Notes: generated by a model from the letters alone, not told the origin. Shown: positions 26,123 to 36,600, numbered from the stretch's first letter. The stretch: DNA of 64,000 nt from SAR324 cluster bacterium (GCA_028281495.1 JANQJU010000022.1:1-64000), one strand, 5' to 3'. Numbers and translations are program-made.

Positions 26123-28650
26123 TGGTCTGATGATCCGCTTTCCACTGTGTCAGGGTTCGTTTCTTCAGGAAATGCAATGTTGAGAACTTCCTGAAAAGAC
26201 TCCACAAAGTAAGGGGTGATGCCCTCTCGGATGTGGTCTTCCAGTTCATCAAAGTCGGCCCGATTGTCCGCAGGAAAGATGATGTGTGCGATTTTAGAAC
26301 GTTTAGCCGCAAGGAGTTTTTCTTTCACCCCTCCAATGGGCATGACGAGTCCGGTGAGCGTGAGTTCTCCGGTCATGGCCAAGTCGGTTTTGATAGGCAC
26401 ATCAATCGCCAGAGAATACAGTGCACACGCCATCGTGATTCCTGCGGACGGGCCATCTTTGGGAGTGGCTCCTGCGGGCACATGTAGATGGATAAAATGA
26501 TTGTGAAACATTTTCTGCCCTCTCGGATGATCGCTGAAGATGGAACGCACATACGTGTAGGCGATCTCAGAAGACTCCACCATCACTTTTCCCAACTGAC
26601 CTGTTTGTTTGAATCCCGGGTTTTTAGCTGTGACTTTAGAGGCTTCAATATACAGTGTGGCTCCTCCTAAAGTCGTGTAAGCCAACCCCGTAACCACACC
26701 GACTCGTGGGGTTTGATACAGTTTTTCTTCTGCAAAAGTGCGTTTGCCTAGCAAGTCTGAGAGATCTTCTGGTTGGATAGTCACTTCCTTCACTTTGGAT
26801 TCGACGATCTGTTTGGTCGTTTTGCGCATCAATTTCTTGATGGTGTTTTCCAAACTCCGCACCCCTGCCTCACGGGCATAGCCATCGATGATTTCCCGCA
26901 AGGCTTCATCCATGATGGCCACTTTATATTTGGCCAATCCGTGTAGCTTGATGTTTTTGGGAATGAGATGACGTTTGGCAATTTCTAATTTTTCTTCCAA
27001 AATGTAGCCGGACAAACGAATCACTTCCATCCGGTCCAGCAAGGGACTGGGGATGGTTTCCAGTTGGTTTGCAGTGCAGATGAACAGCACCTTGGAAAGG
27101 TCAAAACGCACGTCCAAATAGTGATCCAGAAAATCCTTATTTTGTTCCGGATCCAACACTTCGAGGAGCGCTGAGGCAGGATCGCCCTGAAAACTCGCTC
27201 CGATTTTATCGATCTCATCCAACATGATGACCGGATTGGCCGTCTTACAAACTTTGACAGCATTGATGAATTTGCCCGGAAGTGCCCCAATGTAGGTTCG
27301 TCGGTGGCCTTTGATTTCAGCTTCGTCTCGCATCCCACCTAAAGAAAATCGATAAAATTTACGTCCCACACTCTTGGCAATGGATTGCCCAATCGAAGTT
27401 TTGCCCACCCCAGGAGGCCCGACCAATAAGATGATGGATCCCGACAAGTTCCCCTTCACTTTGCCCACGGAAATGAATTCTAGGATGCGTTCTTTGACAT
27501 CTTTCAATCCATAGTGATCGGTGTCTAAGATGTGGGAGGCGCGTTTGAGATCGTATTTATCGCGACTGAATTTACCCCATGGAAGAATCGTCAACCAATC
27601 CAAATAAGCACGGGTCACATTGAATTCCGGAGAAGAGGGTTCGAGCAATTGGAGCTTTTCCAGCTCTTCATTGATCCGCTCTTGAGCTTCGGGGCTGAGT
27701 TTGAGTTGCGCAATCCGTTCTTGGAACTTTTCCGCTTCGGTTTCTTTGTCTTCTTTGGTGATCCCCAATTCCTTTTTGATCTCATGCAGCTGCTGCTTCA
27801 AGAAAAATTCACGCTGTTGAGAGGAAAGCCGCTCTTCAATTTGTTTGTTGATTTTCACTTGGATTTTGGAAATCTCGATTTCTTTTTTCAGCAAAATCAA
27901 CACCTTTTCAATACGTGAACGAATGCTGCGAGTTTCCAAAATATCCTGCAACTCTTCTCCTGATGCCGTGGTCATGAAAGCCGCGAAATCGGCCAGAGTC
28001 CCCGGATCGTTGATGTTCAATCGGCTCATCAACAGATTCAATTCTTCACGAACCAGCGGCTTCATTTGTACGATTTCTTTAATCGAATCAATGATCGAAA
28101 CGGAGTACGCTTTCAGTTCCTCATTCATGGCCATATCCACTTCCTGCCAATACGAAACTTCTGCCCGGAAATGAGGAAATCCGGATAGCATTTTTTTGAT
28201 TTGAAAACGGCTCGATACCTGGACCATCAAATGAATCGGTTCCGAGGGTTCGGCTTGCTGGATTTGGATGACTTTTCCTAACGTACCCACTTGATACAGG
28301 TCGTCACTGCCTTTCGCTACTTCTCTAGGGTGCGTTCCTGGATTTTTGGCCAACACGAGGCCTAAATATTTTTCGTCGTTTTTCAGAACAGGGGCGAGGA
28401 TTTCTTTCGATTCCTCATCAAGCACCACCATGGGGCTGAGCATTTTTGGAAAAACCGGCCGTTCATAAATGGGAAAGATGGGAAGAATTTCCGGGAACAC
28501 TTCTGTAGCCAGTACTATGGCGTTTTCTGGAGGGGGGGACTCTTCTAAAGAACTTCCTTCATGGGGGTGGGTGGATTCTTCCGAGATGTCTTCTTCATAG
28601 GATTCAGAAAAGGGAGTGGTATCATGAATGATTTCATGTTCATCGGACAT
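26119..28650 (-). CDS. lon: ATP-dependent protease Lon
   Basis: 843 residues from the ATG at 28650, which has GAGGTG just upstream. An acidic, disordered leader of ~45 residues is unusual. The substrate-binding LON domain follows (~55-260), then the AAA+ module with Walker A GPPGVGKT (411-418) and MLDEID Walker B, then the protease domain with catalytic Ser735 ([11 protein letters not shown]) and Lys778 ([12 protein letters not shown]). Lon degrades misfolded and regulatory proteins. It is monocistronic, with its own candidate promoter. Confidence 0.96.
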   Translation of the reverse strand: MSDEHEIIHDTTPFSESYEEDISEESTHPHEGSSLEESPPPENAIVLATEVFPEILPIFPIYERPVFPKMLSPMVVLDEESKEILAPVLKNDEKYLGLVLAKNPGTHPREVAKGSDDLYQVGTLGKVIQIQQAEPSEPIHLMVQVSSRFQIKKMLSGFPHFRAEVSYWQEVDMAMNEELKAYSVSIIDSIKEIVQMKPLVREELNLLMSRLNINDPGTLADFAAFMTTASGEELQDILETRSIRSRIEKVLILLKKEIEISKIQVKINKQIEERLSSQQREFFLKQQLHEIKKELGITKEDKETEAEKFQERIAQLKLSPEAQERINEELEKLQLLEPSSPEFNVTRAYLDWLTILPWGKFSRDKYDLKRASHILDTDHYGLKDVKERILEFISVGKVKGNLSGSIILLVGPPGVGKTSIGQSIAKSVGRKFYRFSLGGMRDEAEIKGHRRTYIGALPGKFINAVKVCKTANPVIMLDEIDKIGASFQGDPASALLEVLDPEQNKDFLDHYLDVRFDLSKVLFICTANQLETIPSPLLDRMEVIRLSGYILEEKLEIAKRHLIPKNIKLHGLAKYKVAIMDEALREIIDGYAREAGVRSLENTIKKLMRKTTKQIVESKVKEVTIQPEDLSDLLGKRTFAEEKLYQTPRVGVVTGLAYTTLGGATLYIEASKVTAKNPGFKQTGQLGKVMVESSEIAYTYVRSIFSDHPRGQKMFHNHFIHLHVPAGATPKDGPSAGITMACALYSLAIDVPIKTDLAMTGELTLTGLVMPIGGVKEKLLAAKRSKIAHIIFPADNRADFDELEDHIREGITPYFVESFQEVLNIAFPEETNPDTVESGSSDH

Positions 28651-28682
28651 AAGCACCTCTTTTGTAGCTAGCGGTCACTCAA

Positions 28683-28711
28683 ATCAAAATAACTCAAAAC
28701 GGAAACGTCAA
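28683..28711 (-). promoter_or_regulatory. Candidate housekeeping promoter of lon
   Basis: On the minus strand, TTGACG (28706-28711) is followed after 17 bp by TTTGAT (28683-28688), 33 bp upstream of the lon ATG. Good -35, weak -10; assigned by eye. Confidence 0.35.
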
Positions 28712-28785
28712 GTGGCCCTCAGATTACTCCGAAAACTAGTCTGCATCAAGTAGAGCAGATGCAATACAGACCTCTTCTCCACTTC

Positions 28786-29757
28786 TTATTGGAACAACCA
28801 TTCCAAGGCTTGGGGAAATCTCTGTTTCCAGGAAGAGTGTCGATGGGAACCCCCCGGCACCAGTACAAACTCCACTTCATGTTCCGAAAAACCACTTGCC
28901 AATAAGGCGTGCTTCACCTTTTGGGTCGATTCAATCATTTCGTTTCCTTCAATACTGCCCATGTCCATGTAAATGCGCATGTCTTCGATGCTACCTCGGA
29001 TCATGATGTAGTTTTTCAACACATCACCTAAAATGGCATCAATCAACACCGGAGACAGCATACCAATTTTCGAAAAAATTCGAGGGTATTTGATTCCCCC
29101 ATACAAGGAAATGACCCCCCCAAAAGAACTACCCATCATGGCGGTATTTTCTCGATCTGGAAAAGTTCGGAAGGTTTTATCAATGTGAGGCTTCAAGGTG
29201 TGGACAATGAAATCCATATATTGACGCCCTTCGGCAAAATGGGAAGGATTCCATTCCCAAGGCGAAAAATTTTCAACCCGATTGATCGAATCAATGGCGA
29301 CTACCAAAAACGCCTTGCCTGCATTTTTTTTGAATATCTGATCTAGCGTGATATCAATATCCCATCCCATCGGGTCATCAATCTGGTATTTCAAGGGCCG
29401 TCCCCGATTGCCTGAAAAAAGATCAATCCCGTCGTGGAGATATAAAACCGGATAACGCCGATAAGAAGATTCATTGTAGTCCAAGGGCAAATACACATAC
29501 ACTACGACTTGGCGATCCAACAAAGGGCTGAATAAATTCAATGTGATAATTCGGCCATTCACCACTCGCGGGTTGTCCATCCAGGTGCCGACGTCTCGTC
29601 CGACCACCAGCGGTTCTTCTTTGGGAGTCGAATGTTCGGCTTGTGCGGAAGCTTGTCCCTGAATCAAAAGCAAACTCCCTACCGTTAAAAGTCCTCCTAT
29701 TAAGCTGATTCGAATGATCTTCCAACATATAGAAATCGTACACATCTTCCTCCCCAT
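28786..29757 (-). CDS. Secreted esterase, alpha/beta-hydrolase (esterase D/Fes-like)
   Basis: 323 residues from the ATG at 29757; ATG 29745 is close to the GGGGAGG site and is an alternative. An N-terminal signal or anchor (ISLIGGLLTVGSLLLIQGQASA) leads to a hydrolase domain of the 'putative esterase' family: RYPVLYLHDGIDLFS, the nucleophile elbow GSSFGG (~200) and a C-terminal catalytic His in GGSHRHSSW. Relatives include enterochelin esterases, feruloyl esterases and mycolyltransferases. The substrate is unknown; no siderophore genes are in the window. Confidence 0.82.
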   Translation of the reverse strand: MGRKMCTISICWKIIRISLIGGLLTVGSLLLIQGQASAQAEHSTPKEEPLVVGRDVGTWMDNPRVVNGRIITLNLFSPLLDRQVVVYVYLPLDYNESSYRRYPVLYLHDGIDLFSGNRGRPLKYQIDDPMGWDIDITLDQIFKKNAGKAFLVVAIDSINRVENFSPWEWNPSHFAEGRQYMDFIVHTLKPHIDKTFRTFPDRENTAMMGSSFGGVISLYGGIKYPRIFSKIGMLSPVLIDAILGDVLKNYIMIRGSIEDMRIYMDMGSIEGNEMIESTQKVKHALLASGFSEHEVEFVLVPGGSHRHSSWKQRFPQALEWLFQ

Positions 29758-29771
29758 AGAAACTGTTGGCA

Positions 29772-29789
29772 TATTCGTTCTATTCGTAC
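29772..29789. repeat. 9-bp tandem pair across a stop codon
   Basis: TATTCGTTC (29772-29780) is followed by TATTCGTAC (29781-29789), one mismatch, across the stop codon (29780-29782) of the DUF3565 gene. Short enough that chance is possible. Confidence 0.4.
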
Positions 29790-29983
29790 TTCTGTGTAGC
29801 CGATTCACATTTCACACAATGGAGCCTCTGTCCTAATTTGGCTTGCCGACCTGCTTCTGTCAATGTCCAACTCCGGTACACCCAGGGTGGATTATGGCGC
29901 ACATGTTGGCCATGTCCGCACTCCAAATCTGCAACCCAATCCCCTTCTTCATCCTGATGAAATCCAACTATTTTTTGTTCCAT
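29780..29983 (-). CDS. DUF3565 small protein
   Basis: 67 residues. The opening GFHQDEEGDWVADLECGHGQHVRHNPPW is nearly diagnostic of DUF3565, and the segment WTLTEAGRQAKLGQRLHCVKCES completes it. The conserved pattern C-x-H, H, and CxxC suggests a zinc site. Function unknown. It lies 9 bp after the small HTH gene on the same strand, so the two are probably co-transcribed. Confidence 0.85.
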   Translation of the reverse strand: MEQKIVGFHQDEEGDWVADLECGHGQHVRHNPPWVYRSWTLTEAGRQAKLGQRLHCVKCESATQKYE

Positions 29984-29992
29984 GAGAGGCTT

Positions 29993-30205
29993 TCATCGAT
30001 CCACTTCATCGATCAAGAAATCGATAATTTTACGAATCGATTTATCAAACCCCACGCGCTTCCACCGGGATACTTGGGGTTGCGTCGTTCCAAAAAATTC
30101 AGCCAATTCGAGATCTGTTTTGCAACCCGACAATGCTTTCAACTTTTCCACACGAGCCAGATTTTTGGGTTTAAACGGTTTTTTAGGAGGGCGTCCTGAT
30201 GGCAT
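29993..30205 (-). CDS. Small helix-turn-helix protein (CI-repressor-like)
   Basis: 70 residues. A basic, proline-rich N-terminus (PSGRPPKKPFKPKN) is followed by a helix-turn-helix like the bacteriophage CI repressor DNA-binding domain: LKALSGCKTDLELAEFFGTTQPQVSRWKRVG. AGGA precedes the ATG. Too short to hold a sensor domain, so it is either a minimal DNA-binding regulator or an antitoxin-like repressor. First gene of the pair with the DUF3565 protein. Confidence 0.75.
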   Translation of the reverse strand: MPSGRPPKKPFKPKNLARVEKLKALSGCKTDLELAEFFGTTQPQVSRWKRVGFDKSIRKIIDFLIDEVDR

Positions 30206-30367
30206 ATTGCTTCCTATGAATTAAGATTCCTTAGCCTCAACTTTCTGTTAATATATCGATAAGTTATTAGCTGTCAACTCTACTTAAAAAAGTTTTTAGG
30301 AACTGGTCGTCAATTGCGTTATCATTATGAAAAACAATGTTTATTTCTTACGACTTATGGAGACTCC

Positions 30368-30841
30368 ATGAATTGGCAACAAGTCTGTAGCGATCCCAAA
30401 TTTCAAAACCTCCCCTACAAAATCGAACTCAATGCGAAAGGACAGCTCATTATGAGTCCGGCGAAGCTGTATCATGGAAGATTTCAGAGTAAAATCGGTT
30501 TTCTTCTCCAGTCATTATTGACACACGGTGAGGTCATTACGGAATGTGCGATCCTGACTTCTGATAGTACGAAAGTGGCTGATGTGGCTTGGTTTTCCGA
30601 AAAACGTTGGAAGGAGGTCCAAGATGATTTCGAAGCCTCTATTGCGCCTGAATTGTGTGTAGAAATCGTATCTTACAGCAATACTCAAAAAGAATTGATG
30701 GCAAAGAAGCGACTCTACTTTCAAGCAGGTGCCCAAGAGTTTTGGTTATGCGACCAACAAGGCCAACTCCAATTTTGGAGCACTCGCCGGAAACTGAAAA
30801 AATCCCACCTGGTTCCTGATTTTCCATCCCATTTAGAATAA
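30368..30841 (+). CDS. Uma2-family (DUF820) PD-(D/E)XK protein
   Basis: 157 residues from the ATG at 30368. Typical Uma2 features: ELNAKGQLIMSPAKLYHG (ending with the conserved H-x motif), ECAILTSDSTKVADVAWFSEKRW, then the nuclease core PELCVEIVSYSN and QKELMAKKRLYFQAGAQEFWLCDQQGQLQFW. The E in CVEIVS and the AKKRLYF Lys are likely core residues. Biological roles are unknown; the family is widespread in cyanobacteria and in some proteobacteria as mobile-like singletons. It ends 3 bp from the convergent flagellin gene. Confidence 0.85.
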   Translation: MNWQQVCSDPKFQNLPYKIELNAKGQLIMSPAKLYHGRFQSKIGFLLQSLLTHGEVITECAILTSDSTKVADVAWFSEKRWKEVQDDFEASIAPELCVEIVSYSNTQKELMAKKRLYFQAGAQEFWLCDQQGQLQFWSTRRKLKKSHLVPDFPSHLE

Positions 30842-30844
30842 TTC

Positions 30845-33100
30845 CTATGCGGTTTGCAGGAGTCGTAAGATATTTTCCGGCATCAAGTTGCTGTGAGCGA
30901 TCACAGCTCCTTGTTGGTCGAGACGAATTTGGTTTTTGACTTGGCTGGTGACTTCTGCGGCGTAGTCGGTTCCTGCAATTTGACGTTCTCCTTTCATCGT
31001 GCCTTCCACTTGTCCTCTGAGGCTGGTCGCATTGGAACGAAGGGCAGCTCCGAAAGATCCCAAAAATCCCCGCAATTGGGTGATTTGTTGATTCGCGGCG
31101 TCGAGCAGTGGAATGGCATCGGAAGCCCCCCTGGCTGAGGAAAAGTCGAGGTCTGCAAGACTGCTATAACTGCTGCCGTTTTTAATATCGCGAGCCAACT
31201 GAGTGGTGTCGATGTTGGGTAGACCAAACAAGGCCTGCTGATCTTCTAGGTTGCCCACGTGGAAGCGTAAACCGGGATCCGTGACGGTGATCGATCCATC
31301 GATTTTATCACCGGGTTCCAAATCACCATCGAAGCGAATCACGACCCCTTGGAATTTGCGGGTTCCTGTAATGAATCTACCATCGCCCACACCGAGTTCA
31401 TTTTCAAAGAAACCAATCACGTCTCGACCATTGTTAACAAAATGGCTGTCCGGTGTATCGGAAGACACCACGAAATCATCCAACGGCACACCTCCGTTTT
31501 CTAGGGCTGGATTGAGGATACCAATCACATCTTCCAAACGATCTCGAATGGGAAAATCATCAATGAAGTCAGGGAAACGTTCCATCACGTAATCCAAGGC
31601 CTCTGCATTGGTGGCATTCACTGGCAAATCCTGACCAACTTCACGTAAGCCCGAGGTGATGAACGAACTGGTCAATAGCTGCGGGATGCCTTTGCGGATG
31701 GCCGTGGTCAAAGATTCTACCTGTTCTTTACCCACTAAAATTTTGAGGGACCGGTTGACTTGGGTAGCCAGTCGGTTGCCCATCTCTGTTCCTAGTTCAC
31801 GGAGGACCAATTCCACTTTATCGCGAGCCGTGCGGTCGTCATCGGCTCCGATCACTGCGTTGGCATCCATTTGATTGATGAGTTTTTCCGCCATATCCCC
31901 AAGTGACAGAGTGTTGATGTCTTCAGCCAAATTGGCATTGGAAATGGAAAAGTCGACAATCTCCGATTGATTCAGACGGATAATCGCTTGTGGCTGCAAA
32001 GCAAACTTGCTGGGGGTGATGAAATTGAAATCTGTCAAGAGTCGTAGGTTTTGTAATGCAGTTTTACGAAACTGATCCAACCCTTGTTCCGCCGCATCGA
32101 GTAAGTCGTCTCGAACGCCTTTCACAAAAGGAAGGTTTTTAACGATCAACAGAGGCAAGGAGGTACCGGTAGCCGCATCGATTCCGATTTCTGCCGCGTC
32201 TTGGAGGAATTCAGTGTTTCGATCTCTCTCCAAAGACCCTTCTTCCACATCCTGACGGATCCGAGCTTGGGTGTTTTCATCATCCCCACCGGCGAGTAGT
32301 CCGGGGGTTTGGCTCTGCACCCGGAAAATATGACGACTTCCGAACTGGTTGTGTGTGACGCGCAACGCTCCTCCATCCAAGGTCACGGCCACATCCACAC
32401 CCGCATTACGAACTGTATCTTGAAGTCCTTTCAAATTTTCATCCTCTCCTTTGTCGGGATTCACCACATATATCGCTTGTTGATTACCTTCCGAGATAAT
32501 GATTTTTTCCTGGTGGTCCAATACATCTGAAAACGAAATAGCACCCAAGGAAGTATTCCGAGTGGCAGGTTGTTGCATCGTCAATTGGGTCGGCGTGTTC
32601 AGTTTCAGATCGGAGAGCGCCACCCCTTCTACAAAATTGAAACCTTCCCCTTCCATGAACGCCTTCATCGCTGAGGATCCATCAAACAAACGCTTTGAAC
32701 CGAATGTGGCATCTCGGGCAATTCGGTCAATCGCTGTCAATGACGCTTCGACTTCGTGCTGGATCGCCTCTCGCGACCGATCATCTTGTACGGCTTGGTC
32801 AGACGCTTTCACGGCGAGCGCTCGGATGCGCTGAATTCGACTGTTGACTTCCACCAACGTTTGCTCGGCCACTTGGATCATGCTGTTGGCAGCTTCTGTA
32901 TTCTGGAGCGCTTGATCAAACCCTGCAATATCCGCTCGGAGTCGTTCCGTCAGCGAGACGACGGCCCCACCATCCACTGCCGCATCCGCTGCCACGCCGG
33001 AGCTCAAGCGGTCGTTATTGATCGACAAGGCCTGGGAGGTCTCCTGGACATGCCGTACCGCTTGCTGCTGATGCACATTGTGGTTGATTTTGAGGCTCAT
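30845..33100 (-). CDS. fliC: Flagellin with very large central region
   Basis: 751 residues from the ATG at 33100 (MSLKINHNVHQQQAV), after GGAGAG; E. coli FliC has 498. The N-terminal D0/D1 region (~1-145) keeps the flagellin pattern (RLSSG, TERLRADIAG, NTEAANSMIQVAEQTLVEVNSRIQRIRALAV) but with unusual substitutions. The C-terminal helix (~660-751) keeps SNATSLRGQVEGTMKGERQI and a VIAHSN end. The ~500-residue middle is surface-exposed filament domains of unknown fold. A sigma-28 promoter lies upstream. It is isolated from the other flagellar genes. Confidence 0.88.
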   Translation of the reverse strand: MSLKINHNVHQQQAVRHVQETSQALSINNDRLSSGVAADAAVDGGAVVSLTERLRADIAGFDQALQNTEAANSMIQVAEQTLVEVNSRIQRIRALAVKASDQAVQDDRSREAIQHEVEASLTAIDRIARDATFGSKRLFDGSSAMKAFMEGEGFNFVEGVALSDLKLNTPTQLTMQQPATRNTSLGAISFSDVLDHQEKIIISEGNQQAIYVVNPDKGEDENLKGLQDTVRNAGVDVAVTLDGGALRVTHNQFGSRHIFRVQSQTPGLLAGGDDENTQARIRQDVEEGSLERDRNTEFLQDAAEIGIDAATGTSLPLLIVKNLPFVKGVRDDLLDAAEQGLDQFRKTALQNLRLLTDFNFITPSKFALQPQAIIRLNQSEIVDFSISNANLAEDINTLSLGDMAEKLINQMDANAVIGADDDRTARDKVELVLRELGTEMGNRLATQVNRSLKILVGKEQVESLTTAIRKGIPQLLTSSFITSGLREVGQDLPVNATNAEALDYVMERFPDFIDDFPIRDRLEDVIGILNPALENGGVPLDDFVVSSDTPDSHFVNNGRDVIGFFENELGVGDGRFITGTRKFQGVVIRFDGDLEPGDKIDGSITVTDPGLRFHVGNLEDQQALFGLPNIDTTQLARDIKNGSSYSSLADLDFSSARGASDAIPLLDAANQQITQLRGFLGSFGAALRSNATSLRGQVEGTMKGERQIAGTDYAAEVTSQVKNQIRLDQQGAVIAHSNLMPENILRLLQTA

Positions 33101-33133
33101 TCGTCTCTCCAAAGACTGCCGAGGTTGAAAAAG

Positions 33134-33154
33134 CGGGAAGGCCGGAGGCTCCCG
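33134..33154 (-). other. Terminator-like hairpin in the flagellin leader
   Basis: On the minus strand, CGGGA, an 11-base loop, TCCCG, then CTTTTT. It lies inside the transcript between the sigma-28 promoter and the flagellin ATG, so it could attenuate transcription or structure the leader. Confidence 0.4.
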
Positions 33155-33161
33155 TTTCTAA

Positions 33162-33188
33162 CTATCGGCAGATTTTCTTGAGACTTGA
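33162..33188 (-). promoter_or_regulatory. Sigma-28 (FliA) promoter of the flagellin gene
   Basis: Minus strand: -35 TCAAGTCT (33181-33188), exactly 11 bp, then -10 GCCGATAG (33162-33169). The consensus is TAAAGTTT-N11-GCCGATAA, so 6/8 and 7/8 match with the correct spacing. The predicted transcript starts ~55 bp before the flagellin ATG. Confidence 0.8.
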
Positions 33189-33406
33189 GCGGGGAAGGTG
33201 GGGTGGGTCAAAAACAACCACGACCCAAAAGTTCAAATGCACCAAGATTTCATAGCATCTCTCACCAATTGAGAAATAAAGGGCAGGATTGTTTCTGATC
33301 GAGATGAGTCCCCGTGGGTAAATACGACAAGCACATAAGGAGGGACCCCTGGAAGCTTCACAGAGGCCGCATCATGGCAGGTTTGGGAGGTGATCCCCGC
33401 TTTGGA

Positions 33407-33682
33407 CTAATACTCCGTGGTGGGGGGGAGGGCTTCACCGAAAAATCCGTGGATTTGATTGGATTCTTGAGGAATTTGAGCGACCGCTGAGGGATCCAAA
33501 TCGCGGTGGAGAAAGGAACGATCTCCCTGGTAATTTGCTCCGACGAGGTTTCTCGGTTCATCCACCAACCAAGTGACAGAAATACGTTCTGGAGTGAGCC
33601 AGGAAAAGCGATTGAAAGCTTTTGTTAAGATTGCTTGTAGCGACTGCTGCAAGCCAGAATGGGGTATAAAACAGGCCATCAT
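33407..33682 (-). CDS. Small hypothetical protein coupled to 5-oxoprolinase
   Basis: 91 residues. The start overlaps the oxoprolinase stop by 4 bp (ATGA), which supports translation. Composition is protein-like (LTKAFNRFSWLTPERISVTWLVDEPRNLVG). No signal peptide, membrane helix or known motif. Probably a last gene of the oxoprolinase unit or a local small protein. Confidence 0.5.
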   Translation of the reverse strand: MMACFIPHSGLQQSLQAILTKAFNRFSWLTPERISVTWLVDEPRNLVGANYQGDRSFLHRDLDPSAVAQIPQESNQIHGFFGEALPPTTEY

Positions 33683-36600
33683 TCCGCCTCATTGTGCTGA
33701 CTGGATTGATCGCTTGTGTGCTTTATTCCGAAGCCTCCTCCTCCTGGCGTTTCGATACGAATTCGGTCTCCTGGATGGGCTTGAATTTCGTTTTTGCCAC
33801 CTAAGTTGAGCACTTGCCCTGTTGTTCGAATCAGCACATTTCGACCTTGTTTTCCTGATTGCCCCCCTTGCAATCCATAAGGCGAATAGACACGACGCTC
33901 TGAGAGGATAGCGACATTCAATGGTTCCAAAAACTCGATCTCACGAATCAGTCCATTGCCTCCGCAGAAGCGACCGCTACCTCCCGAATTAGGGCGCATG
34001 GAAAATTCCCGCAGCAAGACAGGATAGCGTCGTTCTAAGATTTCGGGGTCGGTGATCCGTGTGTTGGTCATGTGGGTATGAACCCCGGATTGTCCATGCC
34101 AATGAGGCCCTGCTCCAGCGCCCCCTCCGATGGTTTCGTAATAGCCAAAATTTGCATTACCAAAGGTCAGATTGTTCATACACCCCTGTGATGCAGCGGC
34201 AGCTCCAAAGGCTTTTAAGATCACATCCACCACCCGCTGGGAAGTCAACACATTCCCTCCGACCACAGCGGCTTTGGCAGACGGAGCGAGCAATGAACCT
34301 TCCTCAATGAGGATCTGAATTGGATTCAGGCAGCCTTGATTGAGCGGAATTTCCTGTTGGATCAAACAACGCAGCGCATACAAAATCGCGGAATGCGTGA
34401 CCGCTCGTGGGGCATTGCAGTTCCCCCATATTTCATAACCGGTATTGGAAAAATCGAAGGAAGCCTCTCCTGTCTCCGGATCAATGGTCAGTTTCAAAGC
34501 AATCGGACTTCCATCATCCAGATAATCTTTGGATTCGACCGAAACCGATCCAACCAAAGCCGGTTCGACCGAAGCCGATCCAACCGAAACCGATCCAACC
34601 GAAGCCGATCCAACCGAAACCGACTGGTCCGAAGGAGCACTCCACGTTTTCGCGAGATCTGTCAGCATCGTCCGCACAGCCGCTTCTGCGTGATTCTGGA
34701 TATGCCCCATATAAGCTTGCACAACTTCTAAGGAATAGGTCTCAATCATCTCTCGAAACAGATCGATTCCTCTTTGGTTAGAAGCCACTTGCGCTTTGAG
34801 ATCGGAAAGATTGTCTGCCAAGGTACGGGTGCCACTGATCGGAGCTTGCCCCGTTTGTCTTGGAAGGCGTGATGGTGCTTGTAGCAATTCAATGATTCCT
34901 TCTTCTTGGAACACTCCATTTTTTACGAGTTTGAACGTTTCGATGCAGGCCCCCTCTTCTTCCAAGGTTCTGGAAAATGGTGGCATCGACCCTGGAGAAA
35001 TGCCTCCGATGTCGGCATGGTGTCCTCGATTGGCAACAAAAAAAATAGGTTTGCCGTCTTGCATCACCGGGGTAATGACCGTGATGTCGGGTAAATGACT
35101 ACCCCCAGAAATCGGATGGTTCGTCACCAAGACATCCCCTTCCTGGAGTTGTTCACCATGCATTCGTACCTGTTGTCGAACCGCTTCACTCATGGCACCC
35201 AAATGCACGGGTTGATGGGGAGCATTGGCCACCAAACCTCCGGTTTGGTCAAAAATGGCGCAGGAGAAATCTTGACGTTCCTTGATATTCGTTGAGATGG
35301 CAGTGCGTTGCAGTGTGCGTCCCATTTGTTCTGCAATCGACATGAACAAATTGCTGAAAATGGCGAGTTGGATGGGATCCACATGGGTTTTAAAAGCCGA
35401 GGCATCCAAGACTTTCACATCGATTTCTACATCGCCGGTGGGCGTGATCTGAGCCGTGCATTCGGGTTCAATCACAATGGTTGAGGTGTCATGTAACAAG
35501 ATGGCAGGACCTACAATGGTTTCCCCTGCTCCCAACTCGCTTAGCTCAAAAACAGGAACGGTTTGCCATCCTCCTGCAAAGTAGCAGGACGTTTCTGCAA
35601 CAGGAGGGGTGGATTCTGCTTTGGAGGGAATCGTGATTGCTTTCAAACGAGAGGAACGTCCAATCGCTCTCACTCGGACATCATCGACTAGGATTTCACG
35701 ATTCGCGAGTTCAAACCCAAACTCACGACGGTATTGTATACGGAACTCCGCTGCATAGTCGCCTTGTGGAGGCTCTAGAATCATCAATGCGGTATCAGTG
35801 CCGCGATACCGCAAGTTGAGATAACGCAACACTTGGATCTGTTCTTCAACAAACCCTTGCCCGGCTAAAACTTGAGAGGCTTGTTGGGCCAAATGATCCA
35901 GCCGTTTTTGGAACAACGGGTGCGTTTCCTGCTGATAAACGCCCGAAGCCGGCTCTTGCTGTTCATGAGTCACATCGGCAAGTCCCATCCCATACGCAGA
36001 GAGGATTCCTGCAAATCGATGGATATGGATTTTTGTAATCCCCAAACTCCGGGCAATCGCACAGGCGTGCTGACCACCCGCTCCTCCAAAGCAAGCCAAA
36101 ACATGGGTTTTGATATCATAGCCCCGCATGACTGAAATCTCACGCATGGGGCGTACCATCACTTCATTAGCAACTTGTAAAAACCCATACGCAATTTCTT
36201 CGACAGACATTTCCGGTTCATTCTGTTCCTTTTGCCAGCGATTGATTTCCTGTTGTAGAATTTCAAAGGCATGACGAGTCGCTTCGTAATCCAAGGGTTG
36301 ATCCCCCGACATTCCAAAAATCTTAGGAAAGAACTCAGGCAGAAGCCGTCCCAACAATAGATTGGCATCGGTGACAGCCAAGTATCCATTTTTTCGATAA
36401 CACACTGGCCCCGGATGCGCCCCCGCGGATTCTGGTCCGGCGACAAACATGCCGTTTCTGAAAAATAAACGCGATCCTCCTCCGGCAGCGACTGTGATGA
36501 TATCCAATTGTGGAGCTTGAATCCGGACTCCTGCTGTTTCCGTTTCATGCACCAAGCTATAATGTCCATCATAACGAGAAACGTCGGTAGAGGTGCCCCC

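Noticed and set aside
27532..27918. 128-residue plus-strand frame with FELFRF-like repeats inside lon
   Set aside because: Antisense of the Lon coiled-coil region; the Phe/Leu-rich composition comes from Glu/Lys codons on the other strand.
34532..34621. Possible CRISPR or minisatellite array
   Set aside because: Units are contiguous with no spacers and stay in frame with a conserved enzyme, so it is a coding tandem repeat.
34336..34781. Pro-Lys and Asn-Arg-Ser repeat frames on the plus strand
   Set aside because: They are antisense readings of the 15-bp repeat array in the oxoprolinase gene, whose minus-strand frame is conserved over 1300 residues.
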